6,541 nucleotides of DNA from Gammaproteobacteria bacterium (GCA_030430515.1 JAUIKX010000206.1:1-6541); one strand, 5' to 3'; positions 1 through 6,531 are shown, counted from the stretch's first letter. Made by a program: numbers and translations. The notes: a model not told the origin generated them from the sequence alone.

Positions 1-98
1 TCCGGGCCAAGCACGGCTCGAAGGTGGGCGCCTGCGTGCCTGTAGCTGCGATCCAGAAGGTCCTGGAGCGCGTCCAGCTCTGAAACGGTTTCGTACAT
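1..98 (-). CDS. N-terminal fragment of a pyridoxamine-5'-phosphate-oxidase-like flavoprotein (partial, runs off the left edge)
   Basis: Reading leftwards from the ATG at 98-96 the frame stays open to the window edge and gives 32 codons. The peptide begins MYETVSELDALQDLLDRSY and continues with AGAHLRAVLGP. This helical start, with a LLDxSYxxAGxHLR pattern, is what I recall from the N-termini of small FMN-binding proteins annotated as pyridoxamine 5'-phosphate oxidase family; that match is from memory and the split-barrel FMN domain lies outside the window. No clear Shine-Dalgarno precedes the ATG. It would be divergent from the MFS transporter gene, sharing a 62-base gap. The plus strand over the same bases is also open and ends at 83, so strand assignment is not certain; I prefer the minus strand because it has a start codon and a recognisable peptide. 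Confidence 0.5.
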   Translation of the reverse strand, partial: MYETVSELDALQDLLDRSYRHAGAHLRAVLGP

Positions 99-103
99 TG
101 CGC

Positions 104-132
104 CGGACAGTATCACAGCCCTAACGTATAGT
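104..132 (+). promoter_or_regulatory. Candidate sigma-70-type promoter for the MFS-isomerase-crotonase unit
   Basis: A CGGACA hexamer at 104-109 (4 of 6 to TTGACA) is separated by exactly 17 bases from TATAGT at 127-132 (5 of 6 to TATAAT). Transcription would start near 139, leaving a leader of about 20 bases before the ATG at 161. It is the best pair in the 62-base divergent gap (99-160), which holds nothing else I can name. No operator-like inverted repeat stands out. Confidence 0.4.
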
Positions 133-160
133 CCGGGGTCGTCAGACACAGACCGGAACC

Positions 161-1411
161 ATGTCTCAGCCGTCATCGAAACGCCACGCGCTTACCTTCG
201 TACTCATCACCGTACTTCTGGACGTGATCGGCTTCGGAATCGTCATGCCTGTGATGCCTCGCCTGCTGCAGGAGATCACGGGGCTCGGCCTGTCGGAAAC
301 CTCCAGCATTGCCGGTTACCTCCTGGTGAGCTACGCAGTGCTGCAGTTCGTGTTCGCGCCGGTGCTTGGAAACCTGAGCGACCGCTTCGGCCGTCGTCCG
401 GTGCTGCTGGCATCGCTCTGTGCTTACGGGGTGAACTATCTGATCATGGGTTTTGCCGCCACGCTCTGGGTGCTGTTCATCGGCCGCATCTTCACCGGCA
501 TTGCCAGTGCCACCCACGCGACCGCCAGCGCGGTGATTGCAGACGTCACCGAGCCGGAAGAGCGGGCACAGAACTTCGGCATGCTGGGCATGGCGTTCGG
601 CGTTGGTTTCATCATCGGACCTGCGCTCGGTGGCCTGCTGGGTGACTGGGATGTGCGGGCGCCGTTTTTCGCCGCAGCGGTGCTGGCGCTCGCCAACACG
701 TTGTACGGCTTCTTTGTCATGAAGGAGACGTTGTCTCCGGAACATCGAAGGCCGTTTTCCTGGGCACGCGCCAACCCTGTGGGCGCGTTCATGCAGCTGC
801 GCCACTTCCCCATGTTGGGCGGGCTCGTCGGGGTGATGTTCATCTACAACATCGGTCATCATGTTTACCCAGCCAACTGGAACTTCTTCACCATGGCCCG
901 CTTCGACTGGTCCGGCACGGAGATTGGCCTTTCCATGGGTTTTGTCGGGTTGATGATGGCCATTGTTCAGGGCGGGCTCATCCGTCTGGTGATTCCAAAG
1001 CTCGGTGCGCCGCGCACGGCGTTTGTGGGGTTCACCGCTGCCGCGGCCTCCTTCCTCGGGCTCGCCTTTGCCGGCAGCGAGGCTGTTCTGTATAGCTGGC
1101 TGGTTGTGTCTGCTCTGGCGGGATTCGTCATGCCTGCGGTACAGTCCATCGTCACCAATCATGTGCCGCAGAACCAGCAGGGGGAGATGCAGGGGATCAT
1201 GGCAAGCATCAACAGCGTCGGGGCCATTGTTGGCCCTCTGGCCCTCACGCAGACTTTTGCCTATTTCACGGCACCCGGAGCACCCATCTACTTTCCTGGC
1301 GCAGCATTGTTTCTGGCGGGAAGCCTGTCGCTGATCGCGCTGGCGCTATTCGCTCTGAACGTTCGTGGGCTCATACAGGCGGAGGTGCTCAGTGGCTCCC
1401 CATCGGCTTAG
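161..1411 (+). CDS. MFS transporter of the TCR/Tet (DHA1) type, TetA-like but lacking two TetA aspartates
   Basis: This 416-residue inner-membrane protein is the usual length for a 12-helix drug:H+ antiporter. The family exports or imports small molecules using the proton gradient. Visible marks are LDVIGFGIVMPVMP in helix 1 (residues 20-33), motif A GNLSDRFGRRP (70-80), the motif B region GRIFTGIASAT (108-118) and motif C GFIIGPALGG (149-158), followed by the central loop around 188-215 and a second half with QGEMQG before helix 11. The layout closely follows TetA(B). By alignment from memory, Asp15 and the motif A Asp of TetA(B) are kept (D21, D74), but Asp84 is Asn92 and Asp285 is Ala294, so tetracycline export is doubtful. 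The ATG at 161 has only a weak GGAA upstream. It is first of three overlapping genes; the next starts inside its last 20 bases, suggesting the substrate relates to that pathway. Confidence 0.93.
   Translation: MSQPSSKRHALTFVLITVLLDVIGFGIVMPVMPRLLQEITGLGLSETSSIAGYLLVSYAVLQFVFAPVLGNLSDRFGRRPVLLASLCAYGVNYLIMGFAATLWVLFIGRIFTGIASATHATASAVIADVTEPEERAQNFGMLGMAFGVGFIIGPALGGLLGDWDVRAPFFAAAVLALANTLYGFFVMKETLSPEHRRPFSWARANPVGAFMQLRHFPMLGGLVGVMFIYNIGHHVYPANWNFFTMARFDWSGTEIGLSMGFVGLMMAIVQGGLIRLVIPKLGAPRTAFVGFTAAAASFLGLAFAGSEAVLYSWLVVSALAGFVMPAVQSIVTNHVPQNQQGEMQGIMASINSVGAIVGPLALTQTFAYFTAPGAPIYFPGAALFLAGSLSLIALALFALNVRGLIQAEVLSGSPSA
1381..1385 (+). promoter_or_regulatory. Shine-Dalgarno that fixes the isomerase start
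   Basis: GGAGG lies inside the end of the transporter gene, six bases before the GTG at 1392. It supports that GTG over the in-frame GTG at 1365, which lacks a comparable site, and suggests translational coupling to the transporter. Confidence 0.75.
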
Positions 1412-2183
1412 CCTTGCTGCCGGAGTGCTTGCTGACTTCATGGCCCCCGATGTTGCGCGGGCGGCCAGAGACAGTGGCTTCACGGACGTCGGCTTCACAG
1501 TGAAACCCTGGCCAGTCGAAACTACGGCCGACATTCGCAACGTGGTCGAAGCCGGCAGCTTGCGGGTGCTCGATGTCGAAGTGGTGCGCATCGATGTGGA
1601 CGGGAACGTTTCAGAAGATGACTGGCACGTTCTCGAGGTCGGTGGCGCGCTCGGTGCCGAAAACGTGCTCATCATTTCCTATTGTGATGAAGCGTCGAAA
1701 ACCGCGGCGGCTCTTCATGCACTGGCGGAGCGCGCGCAGGAGTACGGTATGCGGGCCTGCCTCGAGTTCATGCGCTTCACGAAAGTACCGACGCTTGCGG
1801 TTGCACGGCGTATTGTCGCGGAGGTCGATCATCCCGCCGTGGGCATACTGATCGATACCTTGCACCTGGCGCGCACGGGCGAGACGGTGGATGTACCCGC
1901 TTCGCTTCTACCCTACGCACAGTTCTGCGACGGTCTGGCGCAGTGTGGTGATGACGATGAGGCACTGATTCGAGATGCGCTCGATGACCGTGCTGTACCG
2001 GGAGAAGGTGAACTTCCGCTTGAGCGTATGCTTGCGACGTTGCCGGCTGGCGTGCCGCTGAGCCTGGAGGTGCGTTCGCTGGCGCTCAGGCAGCAGTTTG
2101 CTAATCCGGTAGAGCGCGCCGCGCATCTGCTGCATGGAACGAGAAACTATCTGAAACGCATTGGGAGAACATATGACCAGTGA
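1392..2183 (+). CDS. Sugar phosphate isomerase/epimerase-like TIM-barrel protein (AP endonuclease 2 / xylose isomerase-like fold)
   Basis: The protein has 263 residues from the GTG at 1392, chosen because a GGAGG sits six bases upstream; an in-frame GTG at 1365 would add nine poorly typical residues. It belongs to the xylose-isomerase-like barrels (Pfam AP_endonuc_2 type), which use a divalent metal for sugar or keto-acid isomerisation or epimerisation, and sometimes dehydration. The expected metal ligands are visible: E125 in ACLEFMRF, D155 with H158 in the DTLH motif, Q177 in AQFCDG where many relatives have His, and E226 in SLEVRS near the C-terminus. A GEGELPLERML segment (204-214) is typical of the later barrel. 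There is no signal peptide, so it is cytoplasmic. It overlaps the transporter by 20 bases and the crotonase by 11. The substrate cannot be deduced; IolE-like or ketose epimerase activity are possibilities only. Confidence 0.85.
   Translation: MAPHRLSLAAGVLADFMAPDVARAARDSGFTDVGFTVKPWPVETTADIRNVVEAGSLRVLDVEVVRIDVDGNVSEDDWHVLEVGGALGAENVLIISYCDEASKTAAALHALAERAQEYGMRACLEFMRFTKVPTLAVARRIVAEVDHPAVGILIDTLHLARTGETVDVPASLLPYAQFCDGLAQCGDDDEALIRDALDDRAVPGEGELPLERMLATLPAGVPLSLEVRSLALRQQFANPVERAAHLLHGTRNYLKRIGRTYDQ
2164..2167 (+). promoter_or_regulatory. Shine-Dalgarno that fixes the crotonase start
   Basis: GGAG, within GGGAGA, lies five bases before the ATG at 2173. It favours this ATG over the in-frame TTG at 2161, which is upstream of the site, and over the later ATG at 2188. 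Confidence 0.7.
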
Positions 2184-2958
2184 AGTGATGACCTATGAAG
2201 AGCAGGACCACGTTGGTGTAATCACCCTGCGCCGGCCGGAAGCCATGAACGCATTGACCTATGAGTCTTACCAGCTGCTCGAGGACTATGTACGCAACAC
2301 GAAGGCGCGAGCGTTGATCATTACCGCTGAAGGCAAAGCCTTCTGTTCAGGGGATGACGTGAAGCAGATTCTCGGTGCTGGTGCGCCTTCCCCGGAAGAA
2401 TTTCGGGAGCGGTCGAAAAGGGCGGGTGGTATGACGCCAGCGGCCGAGGCGCTGCTCACCACGAGCGTGCCGATCATCGCAGCAGTGAACGGCGCCGCAG
2501 TCGGCTGGGGTATGGAGCTCGCGCTGATGGCAGACATCCGCGTGGCTTCCGAAAAAGCCAAGTTCGGCGAGCTTTTCGTGCTGCGTGGCCTGTGCTGTGA
2601 TGCGCCGGGACTCGGTCGGCTTGCGCAGCTCGTGGGTCGTGAACGGGCCGCGGAGCTGCTTTTCACCGGCGAGGTGATCGATGCGGCGATGGCTAAGGAG
2701 ATCGGCCTGGTTTCCCGGGTGGTCGAACCGGACGCGCTCATGCCCACAGCGCGGAGCATCGCTGAAAAGATCGCTGCGAACCCGCCGTTGGCGGTTCAGG
2801 CGCTGAAAGAAGGGCTGCGAAGAACGCTTGAACCAGACTGGCATGATACCGGACGCTGGGCCAGCGAGCAGATTCAACGGTTGCGTCAGACCGAAGATTC
2901 GAAAGAGGGTGTGGCCGCGTTTCTCGAGAAGCGGCAACCGGTCTACCGCGGCTGCTGA
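2173..2958 (+). CDS. Enoyl-CoA hydratase/isomerase family protein (crotonase fold) with an altered active site
   Basis: This 261-residue cytoplasmic protein has the normal length of a single-domain crotonase, an acyl-CoA-binding fold that hydrates, isomerises or cleaves thioesters. The first oxyanion-hole segment is AFCSGDD (56-62) and the second is NGAAVGWGMELALMADIRVAS (106-126). It ends with the usual EGVAAFLEKRQPVYRG tail (about 244-259). Compared with rat mitochondrial hydratase (from memory), the first catalytic glutamate is kept as E115, but the second, 20 residues later, is F135 in KFGELFVLRG. An acidic D143 follows in LCCDAPG, where PaaG-type isomerases carry Asp in a PDAGG-like motif, so an isomerase or other crotonase reaction is more likely than classical hydration. 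The start overlaps the isomerase stop by 11 bases, and its stop overlaps the convergent esterase gene. Confidence 0.92.
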   Translation: MTSEVMTYEEQDHVGVITLRRPEAMNALTYESYQLLEDYVRNTKARALIITAEGKAFCSGDDVKQILGAGAPSPEEFRERSKRAGGMTPAAEALLTTSVPIIAAVNGAAVGWGMELALMADIRVASEKAKFGELFVLRGLCCDAPGLGRLAQLVGRERAAELLFTGEVIDAAMAKEIGLVSRVVEPDALMPTARSIAEKIAANPPLAVQALKEGLRRTLEPDWHDTGRWASEQIQRLRQTEDSKEGVAAFLEKRQPVYRGC

Positions 2959-4532
2959 AGCGCGTCGAGCTTTTCTCTGCGTACGCCGTTCTCGGTTCTG
3001 AGCGGCGTATCGAACACCATCGTCGCCTGGCGTTGCGGGTCGTAAGCGGGCCAGGCCGGCAAACCTTCTCCGTTCGGGTTCCCGGTGCGGGCGAACTGCG
3101 TCCAGTAGCGGATCATCACCGCCGAAAGGGCGTGATCGTCTTCGTTCCAGTGCAAGCCGATCTTGCGGGTGTTACCGAAAACGTAGGCCAGGTCGCCCGA
3201 GTGGTAGGCGCCCGCGCTGCGCGGGCCGCCATCGAGCAGCAGTTCGGGGTTGCTCGGGGCGTAGAGCTTGAACGCCGGCGGTACGTGGTTCATGAAGTAG
3301 AGGTACACGCGATCGTGAACACGGGTCTGCGCATCTGCCCAGGAGCGCATGTCGAGCGCGAAGAAACGATCCGTGAGTAACGCGTGCAGCGCATGGCCTG
3401 GAGACCGGGCCCGCTCGTTGGCGTACAGCGCGAGCAGTTCGTCCGGGGTGCTGGAAATACGGCTGACTTGGGCCACGAGCTCGTCGTCGGTGAGTTTGTG
3501 ATTGACTGGAAACAGCTGCTCTCCCTCGTTGGCCAGAGAACCCACAAGTAGCGGAATGGCCGCCTGCCGTCCCTGGGCAAACACCTGGCTCGGGTGCTCG
3601 GGCAGCACACGCCCATCGATCGTAATGCGGCTTTTCTGGTCCCATCCGCTCGCCTGTTGAGCGGATACCAGCTGTTCTGCTGCGAGAGACCTCATCGCAT
3701 CCAGAGTAGCGGGGCGGCCATCGAGCGCGGTGTCGATCAGCCGCTGGCCGCGCACAAGGCCGTCTGCATCCTTCTCGATGGAGGGCAAAACACATGCAGC
3801 AGATTGGCCTATAGCCTTATGAAACAGGCCGCGTGCCATGGGAGACGCCATGAGCGAGCAGACGCTTTGAGACCCGGCGGACTGGCCGAAAATAGTGACG
3901 TTCCCGGGGTCGCCTCCGAATGCGTCGATGTTGCTCTGTATCCATTTCAGAGCCTGGATTTTGTCCATCAGACCCCAGTTGCCGGCATGTCCTTCGTTGG
4001 CCTCTTTGAGCAGCGGGTGGGCCAGAAAACCCAACGCGCCAAGCCGGTAGTTGACCGTCACCAGCACCACATCGTTTGCGGCAAATTCCACGCCGTCGAA
4101 GATCCGGGCGTGTGCAAACCCCGTCGTGTGGGCCCCTCCGTGAAACCACACCATCACCGGCTTTGCAGTATCCGAATCGGCTCGGCTCCAGATGTTGAGG
4201 TACAGACAGACTTCGCTGGTTTCGAACGGGTCCCGTGACCAGACAAATGCATTGGTCGCGTCCGGTTGAGGGCAGGCCGCGGCAAACGTACCTGCATTCC
4301 TTGATTCCTGCCAGCTTGTGACCGGTTCAGGTGATGCAAAGCGCCTGCTGCCGAGTGGCGGCTCTGCGTAGGGCAGGCCGCGAAAAACACGGATGTTCCG
4401 ACTTTCGTCCGCCCAGGCGCCGACAACCGGGCCGGAAGCGCTCTCCACGTTTAAACGCTCATCCGTCGCGAAAGTCATGGCAGAGGTCGCGAGCGCATAG
4501 AGAGCAACGACCTTAACCAGGAACGCGTTCAA
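2943..4532 (-). CDS. Secreted type-B carboxylesterase (alpha/beta hydrolase), TTG start
   Basis: I take the start as TTG at 4532, giving 529 residues. It has GAAGGGA nine bases upstream and yields a clean signal peptide: short basic n-region with K7, hydrophobic stretch 8-21, likely cut near residue 18 or 22. Starting at the ATG at 4622 would bury over 100 bases in the next gene and hide the signal. Type-B carboxylesterases cleave carboxylic esters outside the cytoplasm. Seen here are FRGLPYAEPPLG (50-61), oxyanion loop FHGGAHTTG (130-138), nucleophile S218 in GQSAG within the full type-B signature (205-220), probable acid E336 in ANEGE, and catalytic H444 in YHSGDLAYVFG. C87 and C109 match the conserved first disulfide. 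The second family signature reads EVCLYLNIW, with Val108 where Asp or Gly is usual. It is the last gene of a minus-strand unit; substrate unknown. Confidence 0.9.
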   Translation of the reverse strand: MNAFLVKVVALYALATSAMTFATDERLNVESASGPVVGAWADESRNIRVFRGLPYAEPPLGSRRFASPEPVTSWQESRNAGTFAAACPQPDATNAFVWSRDPFETSEVCLYLNIWSRADSDTAKPVMVWFHGGAHTTGFAHARIFDGVEFAANDVVLVTVNYRLGALGFLAHPLLKEANEGHAGNWGLMDKIQALKWIQSNIDAFGGDPGNVTIFGQSAGSQSVCSLMASPMARGLFHKAIGQSAACVLPSIEKDADGLVRGQRLIDTALDGRPATLDAMRSLAAEQLVSAQQASGWDQKSRITIDGRVLPEHPSQVFAQGRQAAIPLLVGSLANEGEQLFPVNHKLTDDELVAQVSRISSTPDELLALYANERARSPGHALHALLTDRFFALDMRSWADAQTRVHDRVYLYFMNHVPPAFKLYAPSNPELLLDGGPRSAGAYHSGDLAYVFGNTRKIGLHWNEDDHALSAVMIRYWTQFARTGNPNGEGLPAWPAYDPQRQATMVFDTPLRTENGVRREKLDALQQPR

Positions 4533-4920
4533 ACGCGGCGGTCCCTTCGGGAATCTGGTGGAAGGTCTGAGCGTCGATGGTAAATATGGCGATGTCCGGG
4601 TTTCCGAAGAGTGACGGATCATCCATGCTGCCCACCTTCAGAATCACCGCGTCGGGCAGCGCCGGGGCACGGGTGAGTATGTGTGTGCCGCAGTTCGGGC
4701 AGAACTCACGGGTCACTGCGCCGTCGATATCGGTCCGGGAAAACGCTTTGGGTTCTCCGGCTGTGATTTTGAATCCTGATGCGGGCAGGGCCATGAACAC
4801 ATTGGGGCTGCCGCCTGTAATGTACTGACACTCTCTGCAGTGGCATTGCGCCTTCATCAGAGCATCGCCTTGTGCTTCATAGCGCACCTGTCCGCAGTAG
4901 CATCCGCCGGTTACCTGCAT
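4513..4920 (-). CDS. GFA/CENP-V domain zinc protein (glutathione-dependent formaldehyde-activating enzyme-like)
   Basis: This 135-residue cytoplasmic protein is a complete single GFA domain of the Mss4-like fold. The cysteine pattern is intact: C7 and C9 in GGCYCGQVRY, C26, C28 and C31 in QCHCRECQ, and C74 and C77 in FCPNCGTH. These bind one structural and one putatively catalytic zinc in Gfa, for which spontaneous or assisted formation of S-hydroxymethylglutathione has been proposed; most family members have no proven reaction. The ATG at 4920 has a strong AGGAGG six bases upstream. It lies 45 bases after the GGT-like gene and its final 20 bases overlap the TTG start of the esterase, so it is probably co-transcribed with both. 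No formaldehyde dehydrogenase or other formaldehyde gene is visible, so a detoxification role is conjecture. Confidence 0.9.
   Translation of the reverse strand: MQVTGGCYCGQVRYEAQGDALMKAQCHCRECQYITGGSPNVFMALPASGFKITAGEPKAFSRTDIDGAVTREFCPNCGTHILTRAPALPDAVILKVGSMDDPSLFGNPDIAIFTIDAQTFHQIPEGTAAFERVPG
4542..4548 (-). promoter_or_regulatory. Shine-Dalgarno supporting the TTG start of the carboxylesterase
   Basis: On the minus strand GAAGGGA lies nine bases before the TTG at 4532, inside the end of the GFA gene. With the signal peptide that follows, it decides the start and suggests translational coupling. Confidence 0.55.
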
Positions 4921-4926
4921 AGTCTT

Positions 4927-4932
4927 CCTCCT
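4927..4932 (-). promoter_or_regulatory. Strong Shine-Dalgarno of the GFA-domain gene
   Basis: The minus strand reads AGGAGG six bases before the ATG at 4920, the best ribosome binding site in the window. The 45-base gap (4921-4965) contains only this site and a weak six-base inverted repeat at 4961-4980; no convincing promoter is seen, so read-through from the GGT-like gene is likely. Confidence 0.75.
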
Positions 4933-4965
4933 CGTTTAACGATACAAAGAGTGCATGATGGCCGT

Positions 4966-6531
4966 TCAAAAGCCAACGGCACTCCCCTCCTTACGGTGAT
5001 CCGAACCTGCGACATAGCCATCATCATTGCGGTAGATGAGCTGCGCACCGCCGAAGACCCAGTACCTGCGCTCGTACCTGACTTTGTGGCCCCGCGCTTC
5101 CAGGCCCGCATGGACTTCCGGAGACACGCCGGGTTCGAGTCCGACAGAAAAGTCCTCGTAAACGTGCCAACGGGGGGCGTCGCTGGCCGCTTGGGGGTTC
5201 TGATTGTGATCGAAGATTCGCCGCACCATCTGCACGTGTCCCTGGTGCTGCATGTGCCCACCCATGACGCCGAACGACAGCCTCGGCAGGCCGTTCTCCG
5301 TAACGAAACCCGGAATGATGGTATGAAACGGGCGTTTTCCGGGGCCCACACAATTGGGGTGGTCGGGGTCCAGCACAAAGCCCCTGCCGCGGTTCTGCAT
5401 GCTGATTCCGGTGCCGGGGATCACGATCCCGGAGCCGAAGCCGTTGTAGTTGGACTGGATGAACGACACCATCCGGCCGTCAGCATCCGCGGTGGTCAGA
5501 TAGACCGTGTCGTGGCTGATGGGTAGCGCCGCGGGTGGCAATGGCCGGGCGCGCTGGCCGATGGATGCCGCGGCCCGCTCGATGGAGCCGGGTTCCAGCA
5601 GATCTTCCGGCGTGCAGGTCATCGCCCGGGGATCGGCGAAGTGATCGAAGGCCGCGCGTATGGCGATTTTCATGGCTTCGATCTCGAGATGCAGTGCGTC
5701 GACGCTGTCGGGTGGGGCCGTCGGAAGGTGCGCGAGGATGGCTAGCGCAATCTGCGCTGCAAGGCCCTGTCCGTTTGGCGGAATCTCGTGCAGGCAGACG
5801 TTCCCGTATGGCTGGGCCGTAGGGGTCACCCAGTCGGCCTCGTGGGCTTCCAGATCGCTTCTGCGCAGCGCGCCACCACCATTGATGGCTGCCTTTTCGA
5901 TGGCATCTGCCAGGTCACCGCGATAGAACGCCTCGCCGTGAGAGGTGGCGAGCGTTTCGAGCGTGACGGCCAGTTCTGGACGCTTGAAGAGCGCTCCCGG
6001 TTTGGGAGCAGGCAGGAAGTACGCGCAGAAATCGGGGAAGGCAGCATACGTGGTTGCGGCGTGCTGCCAAAAACCGGCCGTCATCGGCCCTACCTGAAAA
6101 CCGTCTGTAGCGTAGCGTACGGCGTCCTCGAAGAGATCCTCGAAGGGGAGCGCACCGTAGCGCTCAGACAGCTTCTGCCACGCGCTGACGGCACCCGGCA
6201 CCGTGACCGTGTCCCAGCCGTACCCGGGCATGGACGCCTGGCCTTTGAACCGATCTGCGGTCCAGCCAGAGGGCGAACGCCCGGACGCATTCAGCCCAAC
6301 GAGCTCCTTGCCGTCCCATAGAATCGCGAATGCATCGCTGCCGACGCCATTGTTGTTCGGCTCGACGACCGTCAGCGTGATGGCGGTAGCCAGGGCGGCG
6401 TCGATGGCGTTGCCGCCTTTGCGCAGAGCGTTGAGGCCAGCCTGAGCGGCCAGAGGCTGAGAGGTGGCAACGACATTGCGGGCGCACACCGGCGCGCGCT
6501 GTGAGGGATAGGGTTGCGAGAAATCGAGCAT
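4966..6531 (-). CDS. Gamma-glutamyltransferase family Ntn hydrolase (YwrD-like), cytosolic, atypical glutamyl site
   Basis: This 521-residue protein has the two-part GGT layout: a large subunit (1-341) and a small subunit (342-521) released by self-cleavage before T342 in SHDTVYL, which aligns with E. coli Thr391. Landmarks are GLNALRKGGNAIDAA (32-46), a VEPNNNGVGSDAF segment (56-68), R85 at the usual carboxylate-binding Arg position, IPPNGQG (250-256), GFGSG (364-368), and VMGGHMQHQGHVQ near the end. By alignment from memory, the E. coli residues that hold the glutamyl group (Asn411, Gln430, Asp433) are Tyr362, Arg381 and Gly384 here. The family includes glutathione hydrolases, cephalosporin acylases and many untested relatives, so another amide substrate is likely. 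No signal peptide is present, unlike periplasmic Ggt. Only ten bases lie upstream of the ATG, with no visible ribosome site. It heads the visible part of the unit GGT-like, GFA, esterase. Confidence 0.9.
   Translation of the reverse strand: MLDFSQPYPSQRAPVCARNVVATSQPLAAQAGLNALRKGGNAIDAALATAITLTVVEPNNNGVGSDAFAILWDGKELVGLNASGRSPSGWTADRFKGQASMPGYGWDTVTVPGAVSAWQKLSERYGALPFEDLFEDAVRYATDGFQVGPMTAGFWQHAATTYAAFPDFCAYFLPAPKPGALFKRPELAVTLETLATSHGEAFYRGDLADAIEKAAINGGGALRRSDLEAHEADWVTPTAQPYGNVCLHEIPPNGQGLAAQIALAILAHLPTAPPDSVDALHLEIEAMKIAIRAAFDHFADPRAMTCTPEDLLEPGSIERAAASIGQRARPLPPAALPISHDTVYLTTADADGRMVSFIQSNYNGFGSGIVIPGTGISMQNRGRGFVLDPDHPNCVGPGKRPFHTIIPGFVTENGLPRLSFGVMGGHMQHQGHVQMVRRIFDHNQNPQAASDAPRWHVYEDFSVGLEPGVSPEVHAGLEARGHKVRYERRYWVFGGAQLIYRNDDGYVAGSDHRKEGSAVGF

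Noticed and set aside
3..83. Plus-strand C-terminal fragment (ends with VLERVQL before TGA at 81-83) with high G/C third positions
   Set aside because: It lies on the same bases as the minus-strand ATG frame, which has a recognisable N-terminus. The plus peptide matches no family I know, and the codon bias can arise from the opposite strand being coding. Kept as the alternative.
109..114. Possible extended -10 (TGTGATACT on the minus strand) for the divergent gene at the left edge
   Set aside because: No -35 match exists at 17 or 18 bases, and the implied leader would be only a few bases; too weak to annotate.
173..1162. Long minus-strand open frame of 329 codons antisense to the MFS gene
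   Set aside because: The translation is rich in His, Arg, Gln and Glu with no domain, typical of a shadow in G+C-rich DNA, and it is fully covered by a certain membrane transporter.
1365..1391. Longer start (GTG at 1365) for the isomerase gene
   Set aside because: It would add nine residues that do not look like a barrel N-terminus, and the strong GGAGG is correctly spaced only for the GTG at 1392.
2914..2935. Palindrome TTCTCGAGAA flanked by GCCGC and GCGGC near the end of the crotonase gene
   Set aside because: The stem needs a two-base bulge, lies inside coding sequence and has no T-run on either strand, so a terminator role is unsupported despite the convergent setting.
4961..4980. Inverted repeat GCCGTT, eight-base loop, AACGGC at the end of the GGT-like gene
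   Set aside because: The six-base stem is short and no T-tract follows on the minus strand, so it is not a convincing terminator or attenuator; chance is adequate.
4840..5526. Plus-strand open frame of 228 codons across the GFA and GGT-like genes
   Set aside because: It is antisense to two well-supported genes and spans the gap between them, and its product has no recognisable motif.
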